A stretch of DNA of 64,000 bases from NCBI GenBank assembly GCA_027037535.1, contig JALVZQ010000005.1:1-64000 (forward strand), given 5' to 3'. Source of the DNA: Acidilobaceae archaeon. Lineage in GTDB: Archaea > Thermoproteota > Thermoprotei_A > Sulfolobales > Acidilobaceae. Shown here in pieces: positions 52,917 through 61,240 of this stretch. The stretch's first letter is position 1, and each line of letters starts with the position of its first letter. The notes under the pieces were generated by a model. The model was given only the letters and a program-made list of their open reading frames with translations. It searched no databases and was not told the DNA's origin. The position numbers and the translations under genes were made by a program.

Positions 52917-54072
52917 ACACCTAGCCGAATACATGGCCTCATCCTCCAAATCAAAGGTCCGAGTCCTCAAATATGAAAACTACTTGGAGGAAGTAAGCGG
53001 TGGAATAGGAGGAATAATCGGGGTTTTAGTTAATGCGCTCCAACCGAGACACGATCAATTTTCGAAGTTCTTTGAGGCCGCTGAGCACCTCGTTGAAGAC
53101 GCGAAAAACACTAATGCCGACGTCATAGCTCTCGTCGCCCATAGCTACTACTATAGAAGCCATCACCTCATACCTAATCCAGGCCTAGAAAGAATACTTC
53201 GCCTATGGCGTCCTCGAGCCCTCGTAGTCGCTATAGACGACTATTACCATGGCCTGGACAGGATAGCCCGGAGAGTAGAGGAGAAGAAAACTCCGCCTCT
53301 CAGCGACATACTTGACCCCAATGATTATCTAACATGGAGAGCACTAACAATCTTTCACTCCCTAGTCCTAGGCAGACTATTCAACTCTCAAGTTATCGTA
53401 CTAGCCCTGAAACATAGGAGGCTAAACGTCCGGAGACTATCAAGGCTCCTATTTGATGACGCCCCCATGAAGACCTTCTACCTAAGCCACCACATCACGA
53501 TCCCGAGAAAGGAGGCATCCGCAGAGGGAATTCCTCTAAGAGAGCATTGGCTTGTCAGAGAAATAGAGGACTTGAAGACAGAGCTACTACAGTCATGCAA
53601 GAACCTTATACTATACGAGCCTACGGCCATAGACGAGTTAATTCCGGGAGATGACTTTCCAATATCGAGAATCGTGGATCAAGATAACAGGTGGCCGCAC
53701 TATGATACCCCGGACTACGCATCGTTCAATTACCCGCTCGATATAGAGGAGGATATCCTCGGCAAGCTCACAAGCCTCAAACTAAATAAAGAATACGCCG
53801 AGTATCTAGCTAATAGGATAAAGGCACAGATTCCTCCAAGAGATCTGAAGATGATAGAGCAGAGCCAAGGCGTCATAGCCTATAAACCAGTATATGAGGG
53901 CAAGACAAGTGAAGGGATGAGTGCTGAGATCCCCTTCGCAGTAGCAAACGACAAGACAGTCATAATATATGGTGCGAAGGAAAAAGGAATCAATGAACTA
54001 GGACTTTTCAAACAGAGTCTCTCAATCGTCTACGAAGACGTTGATCACCTGAAGACAGCGCTAGGATGCTAG
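52840..54072 (+). CDS. Predicted P-loop-like protein of unknown function, about 410 aa
   Basis: The N-terminus KKLVVLTGPSGVELEHLAEYMA resembles the P-loop of nucleoside monophosphate kinases, but the Walker A lysine is missing (GPSGVELE instead of GxxGxGKT/S), so ATP hydrolysis is doubtful. A downstream strand LRLWRPRALVVAIDDYYHGLDRIARRVEE would be Walker B-like, and FYLSHHITIPRKEAS is a distinctive motif. No membrane segment. I prefer the ATG at 52840 (MSPLHGSAIDGKK) over 52816. Preceded by an overlapping 101-residue ORF; ends four bases into the convergent archaeosine gene. Confidence 0.6.
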   Translation: MSPLHGSAIDGKKLVVLTGPSGVELEHLAEYMASSSKSKVRVLKYENYLEEVSGGIGGIIGVLVNALQPRHDQFSKFFEAAEHLVEDAKNTNADVIALVAHSYYYRSHHLIPNPGLERILRLWRPRALVVAIDDYYHGLDRIARRVEEKKTPPLSDILDPNDYLTWRALTIFHSLVLGRLFNSQVIVLALKHRRLNVRRLSRLLFDDAPMKTFYLSHHITIPRKEASAEGIPLREHWLVREIEDLKTELLQSCKNLILYEPTAIDELIPGDDFPISRIVDQDNRWPHYDTPDYASFNYPLDIEEDILGKLTSLKLNKEYAEYLANRIKAQIPPRDLKMIEQSQGVIAYKPVYEGKTSEGMSAEIPFAVANDKTVIIYGAKEKGINELGLFKQSLSIVYEDVDHLKTALGC

Positions 54073-54776
54073 CTTTTTCTCCTAGTAATCTTCTCGATAC
54101 CACTCCTCAGCATCTTCAGCGAACTAGACGTAATGAGTACAAGATCCGGGTCCTCATCGTATCCTAATCCAAGCCCCACCTCCTCTATCTCTCTAGGAGG
54201 CACATCATGCGGGGCTAGATTTTCTATCTTGAACCCTAGACGCTTGGCCGCGTCCTGCAGGGCGGCCCAGCTGTCACTATCCCATCTTATATAGGCTGTG
54301 AACGTATCATAGTAGTCCGAGAATCTTCGTAGATAGTCGGTTATTCTCTCGGCGAGAACCATCCTATAGCATCTCCGTATCTCCTGGTTCTCCTTTAGCG
54401 GGTTCCAGTCGTAGGCAGTATACGGCCAATACTCGTCTAGTTCTCTGGGGACTACTCCGGCGTTTGTCACGATTATCTCGTGGACTACTCCTTCTCGTAT
54501 ATAGTCGGCGATCTCTTTACGGATGAGATAATGGATATAGCTCTGGCTATAGGGCTTTCCATATGCACAGGGAAGGAATAGCCCTATCTTGTATCGTTTC
54601 TGAGGCCTGTACTCGCGGAGTAGTCTCTTGTGGGCCTCGCTGAAAGGCCATTCAGCGAGATAATCCCATCCTACTCCCCTAAGGTATAATCTCCTCCCCC
54701 GGGGATCCACCCAGTCATACTCTGAGCCGTCCCAGATTATCCTGGGGCAGACCCTTCTTTCCCCGCTATTATCCAT
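54069..54776 (-). CDS. arcS: Archaeosine synthase (ArcS) core-domain protein, short crenarchaeal form, 235 aa
   Basis: The segment YKIGLFLPCAYGKPYSQSYIHYLI, then VVHEIIVTNAGVVPRELDEYWPYTAYDWNP, is the conserved ArcS core (DUF5591) that adds lysine to preQ0 at position 15 of tRNA. The N-terminal TGT-like and C-terminal PUA domains of euryarchaeal ArcS are absent, as in the short form that works with the radical SAM partner RaSEA. It directly follows that partner, with a 40-bp overlap if the listed ATG is right; a GTG at 54710 would remove the overlap. Function by homology. Confidence 0.7.
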   Translation of the reverse strand: MDNSGERRVCPRIIWDGSEYDWVDPRGRRLYLRGVGWDYLAEWPFSEAHKRLLREYRPQKRYKIGLFLPCAYGKPYSQSYIHYLIRKEIADYIREGVVHEIIVTNAGVVPRELDEYWPYTAYDWNPLKENQEIRRCYRMVLAERITDYLRRFSDYYDTFTAYIRWDSDSWAALQDAAKRLGFKIENLAPHDVPPREIEEVGLGLGYDEDPDLVLITSSSLKMLRSGIEKITRRKS

Positions 54777-55498
54777 TGCTCTCCTCCCCAGTCAACGAGG
54801 TCAGCATATTTCTCTAGTAGTCTTGCGAGCTTTCTGCTCACCGGTACCGGTTCTGGGTGTCCTGGATTATACTTCTTATACCTTACCGCTATTACCCCAT
54901 CGAACAACTCGCGGAACTTGTAGAGGCTTTCTTCTACCTTGTCTTCTGGTATTAGCTCAATACCGAATAATAGATACGTCCAGATCTCGACATCGTATCC
55001 TTTTGATCTTAGTGTTTCTCTGAGCCTGGAGACCCTATAGAGCTCTGAGTTAGGCATTCCTTTCCTCAGCTTCTCTTCTCTTATCTCTTCATCGTAGACC
55101 TCGAACCCTACACGTATAATTAGCTTCTCAGGACCATAGTAGTCGTACAGTGCTGTCACAGAATCGTACGTCACGTACTCGCTTCTCTCCTCTATCTCGA
55201 ATATCTTGTTCTTTGCCAGAGGCTTAAGTTGCTCTATCACCAAGTATGGGAGTTCATGGAAGCTTCCACCATTGAATACTGCAATCCTCCTGTATCCTTC
55301 CCTCATAGCGATAGCGATAGCCTTTTCTATTATCTTCTTATTGTCTCCTAGTATTCGGCTGGTATGTAACGTCTGCTCCAGTGCGAATGGGCAGAACGTG
55401 CATTTACCATAGGCACAGGGCAGTCCTCTTAGTATCAGCACTAGTCTCCTCCCTAGCCTGTCATGTTCTCTAAATACTCCTATCATTATTGCCCCCAT
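54737..55498 (-). CDS. Radical SAM protein, RaSEA-like archaeosine biosynthesis partner of ArcS, 253 aa
   Basis: An Elp3/HemN-type radical SAM protein with a cluster motif GLPCAYGKCTFCPF (CX4CX2C, about residues 27-38), strand IAVFNGGSFHELP and SAM-binding segment FEIEERSEYVTYDSV. RaSEA converts the ArcS product q0kN to archaeosine. The gene overlaps the ArcS-type gene by 40 bases in an operon, the arrangement reported in Thermococcus. The heptamer LPCAYGK is shared by both proteins, possibly by chance. Assignment depends on neighbourhood and motif. Confidence 0.7.
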   Translation of the reverse strand: MGAIMIGVFREHDRLGRRLVLILRGLPCAYGKCTFCPFALEQTLHTSRILGDNKKIIEKAIAIAMREGYRRIAVFNGGSFHELPYLVIEQLKPLAKNKIFEIEERSEYVTYDSVTALYDYYGPEKLIIRVGFEVYDEEIREEKLRKGMPNSELYRVSRLRETLRSKGYDVEIWTYLLFGIELIPEDKVEESLYKFRELFDGVIAVRYKKYNPGHPEPVPVSRKLARLLEKYADLVDWGGEQWIIAGKEGSAPG

Positions 55499-55553
55499 AC
55501 TTCTCGAAAAGCAATAAGGGATAATTATTAGATCGTATTATTTTAATTCTAGT

Positions 55554-56150
55554 TTATGAAACACGTTCACCACACCTACTAATTATACCTGTTCTCCAAT
55601 TCACACATTTAATTACCCTATCTAGTTCGAATTCCTCCTTTACTTTTCGACGATTGCTCTCTATTTCATTCTTTATCATTGCCTCGAGTTGTGGAAGAAG
55701 ACCAAGGTATCCTGTCAGATTCTTAAATAAAGTTAAACATCCAATCTTCACGTTAGCATGTATTCCGAGCGTATCTAGTATTTTTAGAATTATACTAATG
55801 CAGACCAAGTGTTTCCTAGCTAGGTTCCTTGCATATCTTGTAAGTATGTTTTTATAATTTGAGTTTACATCGTTATTGATAGGAATTTTTCCTTTTAACT
55901 CGATACTATAAATTGTTACTATTTCATCGCTAAGAAACCCTACTATACAATCGCATCTGGAATACTTTTTGAGATTAATCGAGAGACCGCTAATTGATCC
56001 TCCAAATTTATTTAGTAAATCCTCAACGTTAAGAAATAGAATGGCGTCTTCCGGAAGGAATATATAACATCCTGATTCTTCACATGCAGGATAACAATAT
56101 CCATTATTTTTGTCGCACTTACAAGTTAAAGAAGGGCTAGTGTATTTCAT
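55554..56150 (-). CDS. Putative PD-(D/E)xK-type nuclease with N-terminal cysteine cluster, 198 aa; effector partner of the adjacent ATPase
   Basis: Not a family I know. Five cysteines in the first 30 residues (CKCDKNNGYCYPACEESGC) look like a zinc-binding knuckle. Residues 66-86 (RCDCIVGFLSDEIVTIYSIELKGK) hold Asp67 and Glu84-Leu-Lys86, the D-x(n)-ExK pattern of PD-(D/E)xK nucleases with the usual beta-beta-beta context. A helical C-terminal half with basic NRRKVKEEFE and CVNWRTGIISRCGE follows. It starts 6 bp after the ATPase gene on the same strand, so the two are cotranscribed. The nuclease call is inference from one motif. Confidence 0.6.
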   Translation of the reverse strand: MKYTSPSLTCKCDKNNGYCYPACEESGCYIFLPEDAILFLNVEDLLNKFGGSISGLSINLKKYSRCDCIVGFLSDEIVTIYSIELKGKIPINNDVNSNYKNILTRYARNLARKHLVCISIILKILDTLGIHANVKIGCLTLFKNLTGYLGLLPQLEAMIKNEIESNRRKVKEEFELDRVIKCVNWRTGIISRCGERVS

Positions 56151-56156
56151 GCCGCA

Positions 56157-57719
56157 CTACCCGTAGTTTTCTAAGTCCTCAGTATCACTACTTGCCCAGT
56201 TCGCTATCCTCAGCCATGCCTCGCTTAGGTGCTCCATCCAGTTCAGGGGATCTTCTGCTACTTTGATTCCTCCATTTTCAACAATATATATAGCAGGCTT
56301 TTCTTTTTCTACTCCTTCAGCTATAAGCTCTAACACGTCTCTGCCTGGAGGCTTGTAGCCTAGCTCTTTATACAGGTTCCTTGCAAATAATATGGCCTCC
56401 TCTCGGTTTTTAGCACTCATTATTTTTGATACTACTGTAACCACAATCGGGCTATGTGTAGTAGCTATCACTTTGATCCCTAGTCCCGATAATGCTAATA
56501 ATATTAATGCAATAATCGCCTGTCCTGACGGATGCAATAAATGCTCGACCTCGTCTATTAGCAGATACCCTGATTTTCGTCTTATTAGTGGAGCTGAAGC
56601 AAGTATTAGTCCTGTTACTGATACGGCGCTGCCGTGTGCCAACCGGAATGGTATAGCCTTTCCTCCTATGTCTAGGTATAGTCTATCTTTGCCTTTAGTA
56701 AGCTTGTATATAAGCAGGGGCTCGGCTAGCTTGAATAACGCTCCTAGTTCTTTAGGCGCTTCGGGAGTGCCCAGTATTCTTAGTCCCTCATATATAGACT
56801 GTATTAAGTTAATAGCAGGTAGGAATGCGCTTAGTCCCATTCCACTTATGCTTAAGCCGCGTGCTAGATCTCCTATTACTGGTTCTGTAACTGTATAAGT
56901 GATTAGCCCTCTTCCCATCCAAATGTAAACAGGCCTGTACATACTATAGTATTCATAGATCATTCTCCCTTCATTAGATATCTTCATAACAATATCGTAG
57001 ATCTCCTTTATCTGGTTACTTTTTATGATTCCCTCCTTATGTTTAGATAACAATAACAAGGCAAGTATCCACGAGAAATACCCTGTTAACGCATCGTTTT
57101 CTTCTGTTTCAAAAATATCCACTATTTTCATTATACCATTATAATCGCTAGGAGCCAGCCCACTTACGTCTACCAACACATTTTCCTTTCCAAAACAAAA
57201 TCTCTCTCCTTTATCTTCTTTAATTCCAGCATTAATGAGTATGGTTCTTATACTCTCACTTATTACATCAGATAGCTTTCTCTTAACTTTAGGTAAGTTG
57301 AGGCTGAATTCCGAATCTGATGGGATTATCCAGCCTAATAGGCATCTATCTATCTTTTCCTTTCCCCGATTTATATCTATACATATTGAGAATTCTCCTA
57401 TATAGAGCATATTATTCTCTAGCCTGAGGTCTCTTAATATAACTTCGATAATGCGTTCCTTGACTAGAGCCTCTGCAACTTGTAAAGTCGAACTACTATA
57501 AGAAGTACTTCTAAACAGACATGCAGTAACCGAATTAGGATCGGCAGGCAGGAGATCGCTAAATAAAGCATTCAGTGTAAGGGTTTTTCCTTGTGCAGGA
57601 GGACCTGTGAGAAGTGTGAGGTTACTTATTTCTAAATTTGTATCTTTTAACGGTCCTAGTCTTTGAATCAATAGCTTCGGTTTATTCCATGTTATTGTCT
57701 CGTACTTACCATTAGTCAA
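56157..57719 (-). CDS. AAA/SMC-like ATPase (AAA_15/21 group), 520 aa, coupled to the nuclease-like gene
   Basis: The N-terminal pattern LLIQRLGPLKDTNLEISNLTLLTGPPAQGKTLTLNALF contains Walker A (GPPAQGKT, about residues 39-46). A long insert (about 80-340) holds many Ile/Lys/Leu helices; its end is near residue 380. Walker B is YLLIDEVEHLLHP (about 386-398), and ATTHSPIVVTVVSK provides the switch His. The Walker B sequence DEVEH differs from the usual DEPE. The C-terminus has GYKPPGRDVLELIAEGVEKEKPAIYIV, where the last strand resembles the end of OLD-family ATPase domains. TTG start. First gene of a two-gene operon with the nuclease-like protein. Confidence 0.85.
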   Translation of the reverse strand: MTNGKYETITWNKPKLLIQRLGPLKDTNLEISNLTLLTGPPAQGKTLTLNALFSDLLPADPNSVTACLFRSTSYSSSTLQVAEALVKERIIEVILRDLRLENNMLYIGEFSICIDINRGKEKIDRCLLGWIIPSDSEFSLNLPKVKRKLSDVISESIRTILINAGIKEDKGERFCFGKENVLVDVSGLAPSDYNGIMKIVDIFETEENDALTGYFSWILALLLLSKHKEGIIKSNQIKEIYDIVMKISNEGRMIYEYYSMYRPVYIWMGRGLITYTVTEPVIGDLARGLSISGMGLSAFLPAINLIQSIYEGLRILGTPEAPKELGALFKLAEPLLIYKLTKGKDRLYLDIGGKAIPFRLAHGSAVSVTGLILASAPLIRRKSGYLLIDEVEHLLHPSGQAIIALILLALSGLGIKVIATTHSPIVVTVVSKIMSAKNREEAILFARNLYKELGYKPPGRDVLELIAEGVEKEKPAIYIVENGGIKVAEDPLNWMEHLSEAWLRIANWASSDTEDLENYG

Positions 57720-57841
57720 ACTCCTACACCGGGTTAAATCTATAATATTTTATTTCCCTTATCACTGTAATTTCTATAAGTTGACAGCAGGGTTTTAAAT
57801 TATAGAGATTACTATCTAAATGATTGGTAGTACTCTAAACA

Positions 57842-58570
57842 TTATTTTAAATAACCTGTATTCTCATTTATTTCTATGTTTTCATATATTGGCTCTATTC
57901 CCGCAAAGTTCCTGATCAAGTAGACTCCTAGGTATACGAGTGGCGTGTCGAGTAGTGCTATCATGATCTTGATCGAGTATTGTCCTATTATAATGGAGGT
58001 GATCATCTCCAACGGGAGTCCTCCTGCTCCGAAAAGGCTGGGGAGGACGCTGAACGCTAATGTTATGAATATCACTGTGTCTATTAGCTGGCTGACCATT
58101 GTGCTGGCATTGTTTCTCAGCCAGAGCCATTTGCCCCTTGTTTTTGTCTTCCACAGGTGGAAGGCCCAGATGTCGTGGTGCTGGCTTATTAGGTATGCTA
58201 TTAGGCTGGCTATTATAATATAGTATCCGCTGAATATCACGCTCTGGTATGCTTCCTCGCTGACCGGAGATATTGGCGCTATAGGGAGCTTGACAGCCAC
58301 AAGGATATAGGCTAGTACTAGTAGTTGCGTCGCGAATCCTAGCTTTACAGCGAGCCCCGCTGCTTTTCTTCCGTAGACCTCGCTTATTATATCTGTAAAC
58401 GTGAATGTTAGAGCGTAAGCTGCTACGGCGGCTGGAGCTATTAGCATGGTGTCGCCGATTGTTATCTTGAAGAGTTTTGCTGCCAGGAAGTTGGATGCTG
58501 TTAGGCTCGCAACGAATAGTGAGACTAGGGCTATTAGTCCTGCTGTTCTTTTATCGATGTCGCTTTCCAT
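57842..58570 (-). CDS. Queuosine precursor transporter (YhhQ/QPTR, VUT family), 242 aa
   Basis: About six to seven hydrophobic segments with family motifs ASNFLAAKLFKI, FTFTDIISEVYGRKAAG and VSQLIDTVIFITLAFS. YhhQ proteins import 7-deazapurines (preQ0, preQ1, queuine). Lying near ArcS and RaSEA genes supports import of preQ0 for archaeosine. GAGGTGAG eight bases before the ATG confirms the start. Separated from the archaeosine pair by the ATPase/nuclease-like module on the same strand. Confidence 0.85.
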   Translation of the reverse strand: MESDIDKRTAGLIALVSLFVASLTASNFLAAKLFKITIGDTMLIAPAAVAAYALTFTFTDIISEVYGRKAAGLAVKLGFATQLLVLAYILVAVKLPIAPISPVSEEAYQSVIFSGYYIIIASLIAYLISQHHDIWAFHLWKTKTRGKWLWLRNNASTMVSQLIDTVIFITLAFSVLPSLFGAGGLPLEMITSIIIGQYSIKIMIALLDTPLVYLGVYLIRNFAGIEPIYENIEINENTGYLK

Positions 58571-58762
58571 TATACGTCCTCACCTCTCGATCGGTAAACA
58601 GACATTCCTCGTCGAATATTGGCTTATCTTTTCTCCCTTATAGCCCCTGGTTTTCCCTATGAGTTTACTGGGCTCCTATATTGGTTAATCGTCCTTATAT
58701 GAAATTATATATTTCTAGGCTTTGAGATTTGGTTAAATCATAGGTATTTATGGGGAGCAGGT

Positions 58763-59071
58763 ATGAGTGGAGTCGTTTCACTTGACATGGCGAGATTTAT
58801 CGATAAAGCAATACAAGAATACAATAAGTATAGGGCCCCGGAGAGTATTGCTTCACTTGTAAAAATAGAGGGCGACCTAGTTTATGTGAAGTTTGACGGG
58901 AGCTTTTGTAGGACCTGCGGGATCAATGACTGGGTCGAGGACTTCAAGTTTGTCCTAGAGGATTTGGGTGCTGACGCGGAACTCGTGAAGGTCATAGAGC
59001 CTGATCCCTTTTTCTCGGAGGAGGACTGGAGGATAGGCGTTTTCCGTGTAAGGAGCCTTCCCAAGAACTAG
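58763..59071 (+). CDS. Small CxxC protein, NifU C-terminal-like, 102 aa
   Basis: The middle segment SLVKIEGDLVYVKFDGSFCRTCGINDWVEDFKFVLEDLG (about residues 30-68, quoted in part) resembles the NifU-like Fe-S scaffold domain, in which a CxxC follows a strand and precedes a helix. Here a Gly-Ser-Phe precedes CRTC. The remaining segments are Asp/Glu-rich. It could carry an Fe-S cluster or zinc. Divergent from the YhhQ-like gene. Exact family uncertain. Confidence 0.6.
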   Translation: MSGVVSLDMARFIDKAIQEYNKYRAPESIASLVKIEGDLVYVKFDGSFCRTCGINDWVEDFKFVLEDLGADAELVKVIEPDPFFSEEDWRIGVFRVRSLPKN

Positions 59072-59110
59072 GCCTAGTAGTGGAATAACTATTTATGTTG
59101 GAGGCGCCTA

Positions 59111-59728
59111 CTACCTCGCTTTATCTCTACTATCTAGCCGTAGGACTCCCTTCCTGATTAGGAGCTCTAGGCTCTTCCTTAAAGCTCTCCTGATTCTAGC
59201 TCTACGTGTTGGATCCCCGTATAGTCTATAGGCAGTGCCTCTGATACTATTTGTTACTGTTAGATCTCGTAGTATCCTTCTCTCCTCCTCGCCTAGTTCT
59301 TTGTCAAGGTATCTTAGAGCTATTCGTGCAATGTCTCCAGGACTGAGGCCCAGATAAGGGTCTTCGCTGTCCAAGTGATCTAGTCTCTGGACTAGGTCTA
59401 GGTATATTATTGTGACTGGTTCTTCTGGGTGTATTCTGCCATATGCTTTTCTGAGGGCTTCTAATAGTTCTCTTCTATTATTGAAGCCGTCTAGCCGGGC
59501 ATCATTATCGTCTAGTTCCTTTACTTTTTTAACTTTGAGATCTACGACTCTAACCTTTGCGATTGGTCTCCCACCACTATGGACTATTAGTTCGTTGTAC
59601 TTGGGGCGTACTATTCCTATCCTTATCGTTGTCTTTTTCTTTCCTTCTAGCAGTTTCTCTCCATATTCCTTCTTCAGCATTATGTGTCTTCCAATAAACT
59701 GGGTTTTCTTCTTCTTATTAGCCTCCAC
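59111..59728 (-). CDS. ASCH-domain protein (PUA-like, RNA-binding), about 205 aa
   Basis: The ASCH pattern is clear: KKEYGEKLLEGKKKTTIRIG (about residues 20-39), followed by GGRPIAKVRVVDLKVKKVKELDDNDARLDGFNNRRELLEALRKAYG and VTIIYLDLV (quoted in part), a beta barrel related to PUA domains and thought to bind RNA or act as a coactivator. A basic helical C-terminal region (RRARIRRALRKSLELL) follows. The ORF-track start 59872 runs through a structured RNA-like region; GTG at 59728, with TAGGTGGA upstream, is the likely start. Confidence 0.8.
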   Translation of the reverse strand: MEANKKKKTQFIGRHIMLKKEYGEKLLEGKKKTTIRIGIVRPKYNELIVHSGGRPIAKVRVVDLKVKKVKELDDNDARLDGFNNRRELLEALRKAYGRIHPEEPVTIIYLDLVQRLDHLDSEDPYLGLSPGDIARIALRYLDKELGEEERRILRDLTVTNSIRGTAYRLYGDPTRRARIRRALRKSLELLIRKGVLRLDSRDKAR

Positions 59729-59754
59729 TGCTACTCCACCTATATTGGCCGATG

Positions 59755-59871
59755 ATAGACCGCTGTCCCACGATACAGTGTGTGGGGCAGCGTTTGATAG
59801 CCTCTCCGCTCCTGTGTGGAGGGGCGATGTCATGGGGCCAAAGCGTTGAGGCCCCTCTCTTCCTTCTAACA
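59755..59871 (+). ncRNA. Candidate structured non-coding RNA upstream of the ASCH gene
   Basis: Hairpin 1: CGCTGTCCCAC (59761-59771) pairs with GTGGGGCAGCG (59782-59792), with a 10-nt loop. The sole non-Watson-Crick pair is U-G on the plus strand and would be C-A on the minus strand, which favours the plus strand. Hairpin 2: GGGGCC (59834-59839) with GGCCCC (59850-59855). A CTCC/GGAG stem sits between, and ACA occurs at 59869-59871, as in an H/ACA tail. A TATA-like CTATATTGG lies near 59739. GC content exceeds that of its surroundings. The ASCH ORF extension through it lacks typical coding character. Confidence 0.45.
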
Positions 59872-59936
59872 ATAGCTAGTCTTCGCTACTATTGTAAGGC
59901 TAGGAGAGAGAAATGTAGGTGACAGACCTGATATAA

Positions 59937-61196
59937 TTATGCCTGAGAACCGTTTGCTTCAGAACTGTTATCACTGCATTTTGCCTGGATTAATCTGTCT
60001 ATATATCTTAGACCGTGGTCGGGGAACAATGTTATAACGGTGTGTTTTCTTTCGATCTCGCCCTGTTCTACTAATTGTTTTATGCCGGCATATGCTGCTC
60101 CACTACTTGGGCCGGGTAGTAGCCCGGTATTTCTTGCTATTTCTCGTACGGCGCATAGGGCGTCTTGTCTCTTCACGTCTATTACATTGTATTCTAGGCC
60201 TGCTTCCCTTATCATTTCAAGCCATTTTGCCCCTGTCTCCAGTCTTCTGATCCCTTCTATTACTTCGTCTTTGGCTGGCTGGACGATGTATATGTCGGGT
60301 CTCCCCTTATAGTAGTGGTACAGGCCGAAGGATACTGCTGCCGAGGTCCCGCTTGTACCGGATACTAGTACGATCTTGTCTGGTTTTGCTTTGGCTTTTT
60401 CGAGTTGTTCTATTATTTCGATGGTGGTTGTTCTGAGGTGGGTGAGGAAGTTGTAGTCGTTTTCGAACTGGTCTACGTGTGTGAATCCTGTCCATTTGGC
60501 CCAGAGCTTGACGTCATCTATGAGGTCTACTGTTAGTCCTTTCTCGCTTATCTTGTATTCTACTCCTAGTAGATCAAGTGTTGCACGGGTGACTTCAGGC
60601 GTGTATCCTGGGAAGTATATTCTGGCGTCTAGTCCTAGTGCTCTTACCAGGCTTGCTATTGCTATTCCCGTGTTCCCGCTTGATACCTCTGTTACTCCTT
60701 TTACCTCGTCCATTATTTCGAGTAGGGCTAGGAGTATTCCTGCTGCTATCCTGTCTTTGACGCTTAGACTGAATGGATTGAACCATTCTAGTTTTGCCCA
60801 TATTGTTGGCATGTCTTTGATTTTTAGCCGTACAAGGGGTGTTGGCTTGGATGCCTCTACTAGTTCCGCGGGGTTCTTAGCTACTCCCATCTTGTAGGGA
60901 GGTTTTATTATCTTGAGCACGTCTAGGTTCATTAATACGACGTCTTCTAGGAATCTTTCTGGGACGCCTAGTATTCTTAGTACTTCTATGGCTAGTAGCT
61001 TGTCCTCCGCTGCTTTGATCATTGGTACTGGTTTCCTTTTTTGGTATAGGATTCCTATTAGGCGTAGTATTTCTGTGTTAAGGACGTATCTATAGTCTTT
61101 CTTCTTTCGTTTGCGATAGACCTTTGTCCATATTGGGAGTTTTGCTTTTCCTTTCTTGCTTTTCTTTCGTTTCCTCGGCATTTTCTCGGCCCCCAT
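59937..61196 (-). CDS. O-phosphoserine sulfhydrylase / cysteine synthase (OPSS-type), 419 aa
   Basis: PLP fold-type II enzyme. The PLP lysine is Lys147 in NPFSLSVKDRIAAG, and VSSGNTGIAIASL binds the substrate phosphate/carboxylate. GTSGTSAAVSFGLY is the PLP phosphate loop. A ~110-residue N-terminal extension rich in Lys and Arg is typical of the Aeropyrum pernix OPSS type and absent from bacterial CysK. The enzyme makes cysteine from O-phosphoserine and sulfide. It is downstream of a SerK-type free-serine kinase gene on the same strand (44-bp gap), which supplies O-phosphoserine. The strongly basic N-terminus may bind RNA or other polyanion. Confidence 0.85.
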   Translation of the reverse strand: MGAEKMPRKRKKSKKGKAKLPIWTKVYRKRKKKDYRYVLNTEILRLIGILYQKRKPVPMIKAAEDKLLAIEVLRILGVPERFLEDVVLMNLDVLKIIKPPYKMGVAKNPAELVEASKPTPLVRLKIKDMPTIWAKLEWFNPFSLSVKDRIAAGILLALLEIMDEVKGVTEVSSGNTGIAIASLVRALGLDARIYFPGYTPEVTRATLDLLGVEYKISEKGLTVDLIDDVKLWAKWTGFTHVDQFENDYNFLTHLRTTTIEIIEQLEKAKAKPDKIVLVSGTSGTSAAVSFGLYHYYKGRPDIYIVQPAKDEVIEGIRRLETGAKWLEMIREAGLEYNVIDVKRQDALCAVREIARNTGLLPGPSSGAAYAGIKQLVEQGEIERKHTVITLFPDHGLRYIDRLIQAKCSDNSSEANGSQA

Positions 61197-61240
61197 TAAT
61201 TCACTTGATTTTATTAAAATAAAATAATATTAATCCAACA

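Noticed and set aside
56392-56898. 168-aa plus-strand ORF
   Set aside because: Shadow of the ATPase gene, whose Walker motifs are on the minus strand.
59729-59872. N-terminal extension of the ASCH ORF as coding
   Set aside because: Non-ASCH, GC-rich hairpin structure and a good RBS/GTG at 59728 favour a shorter protein and a separate RNA.
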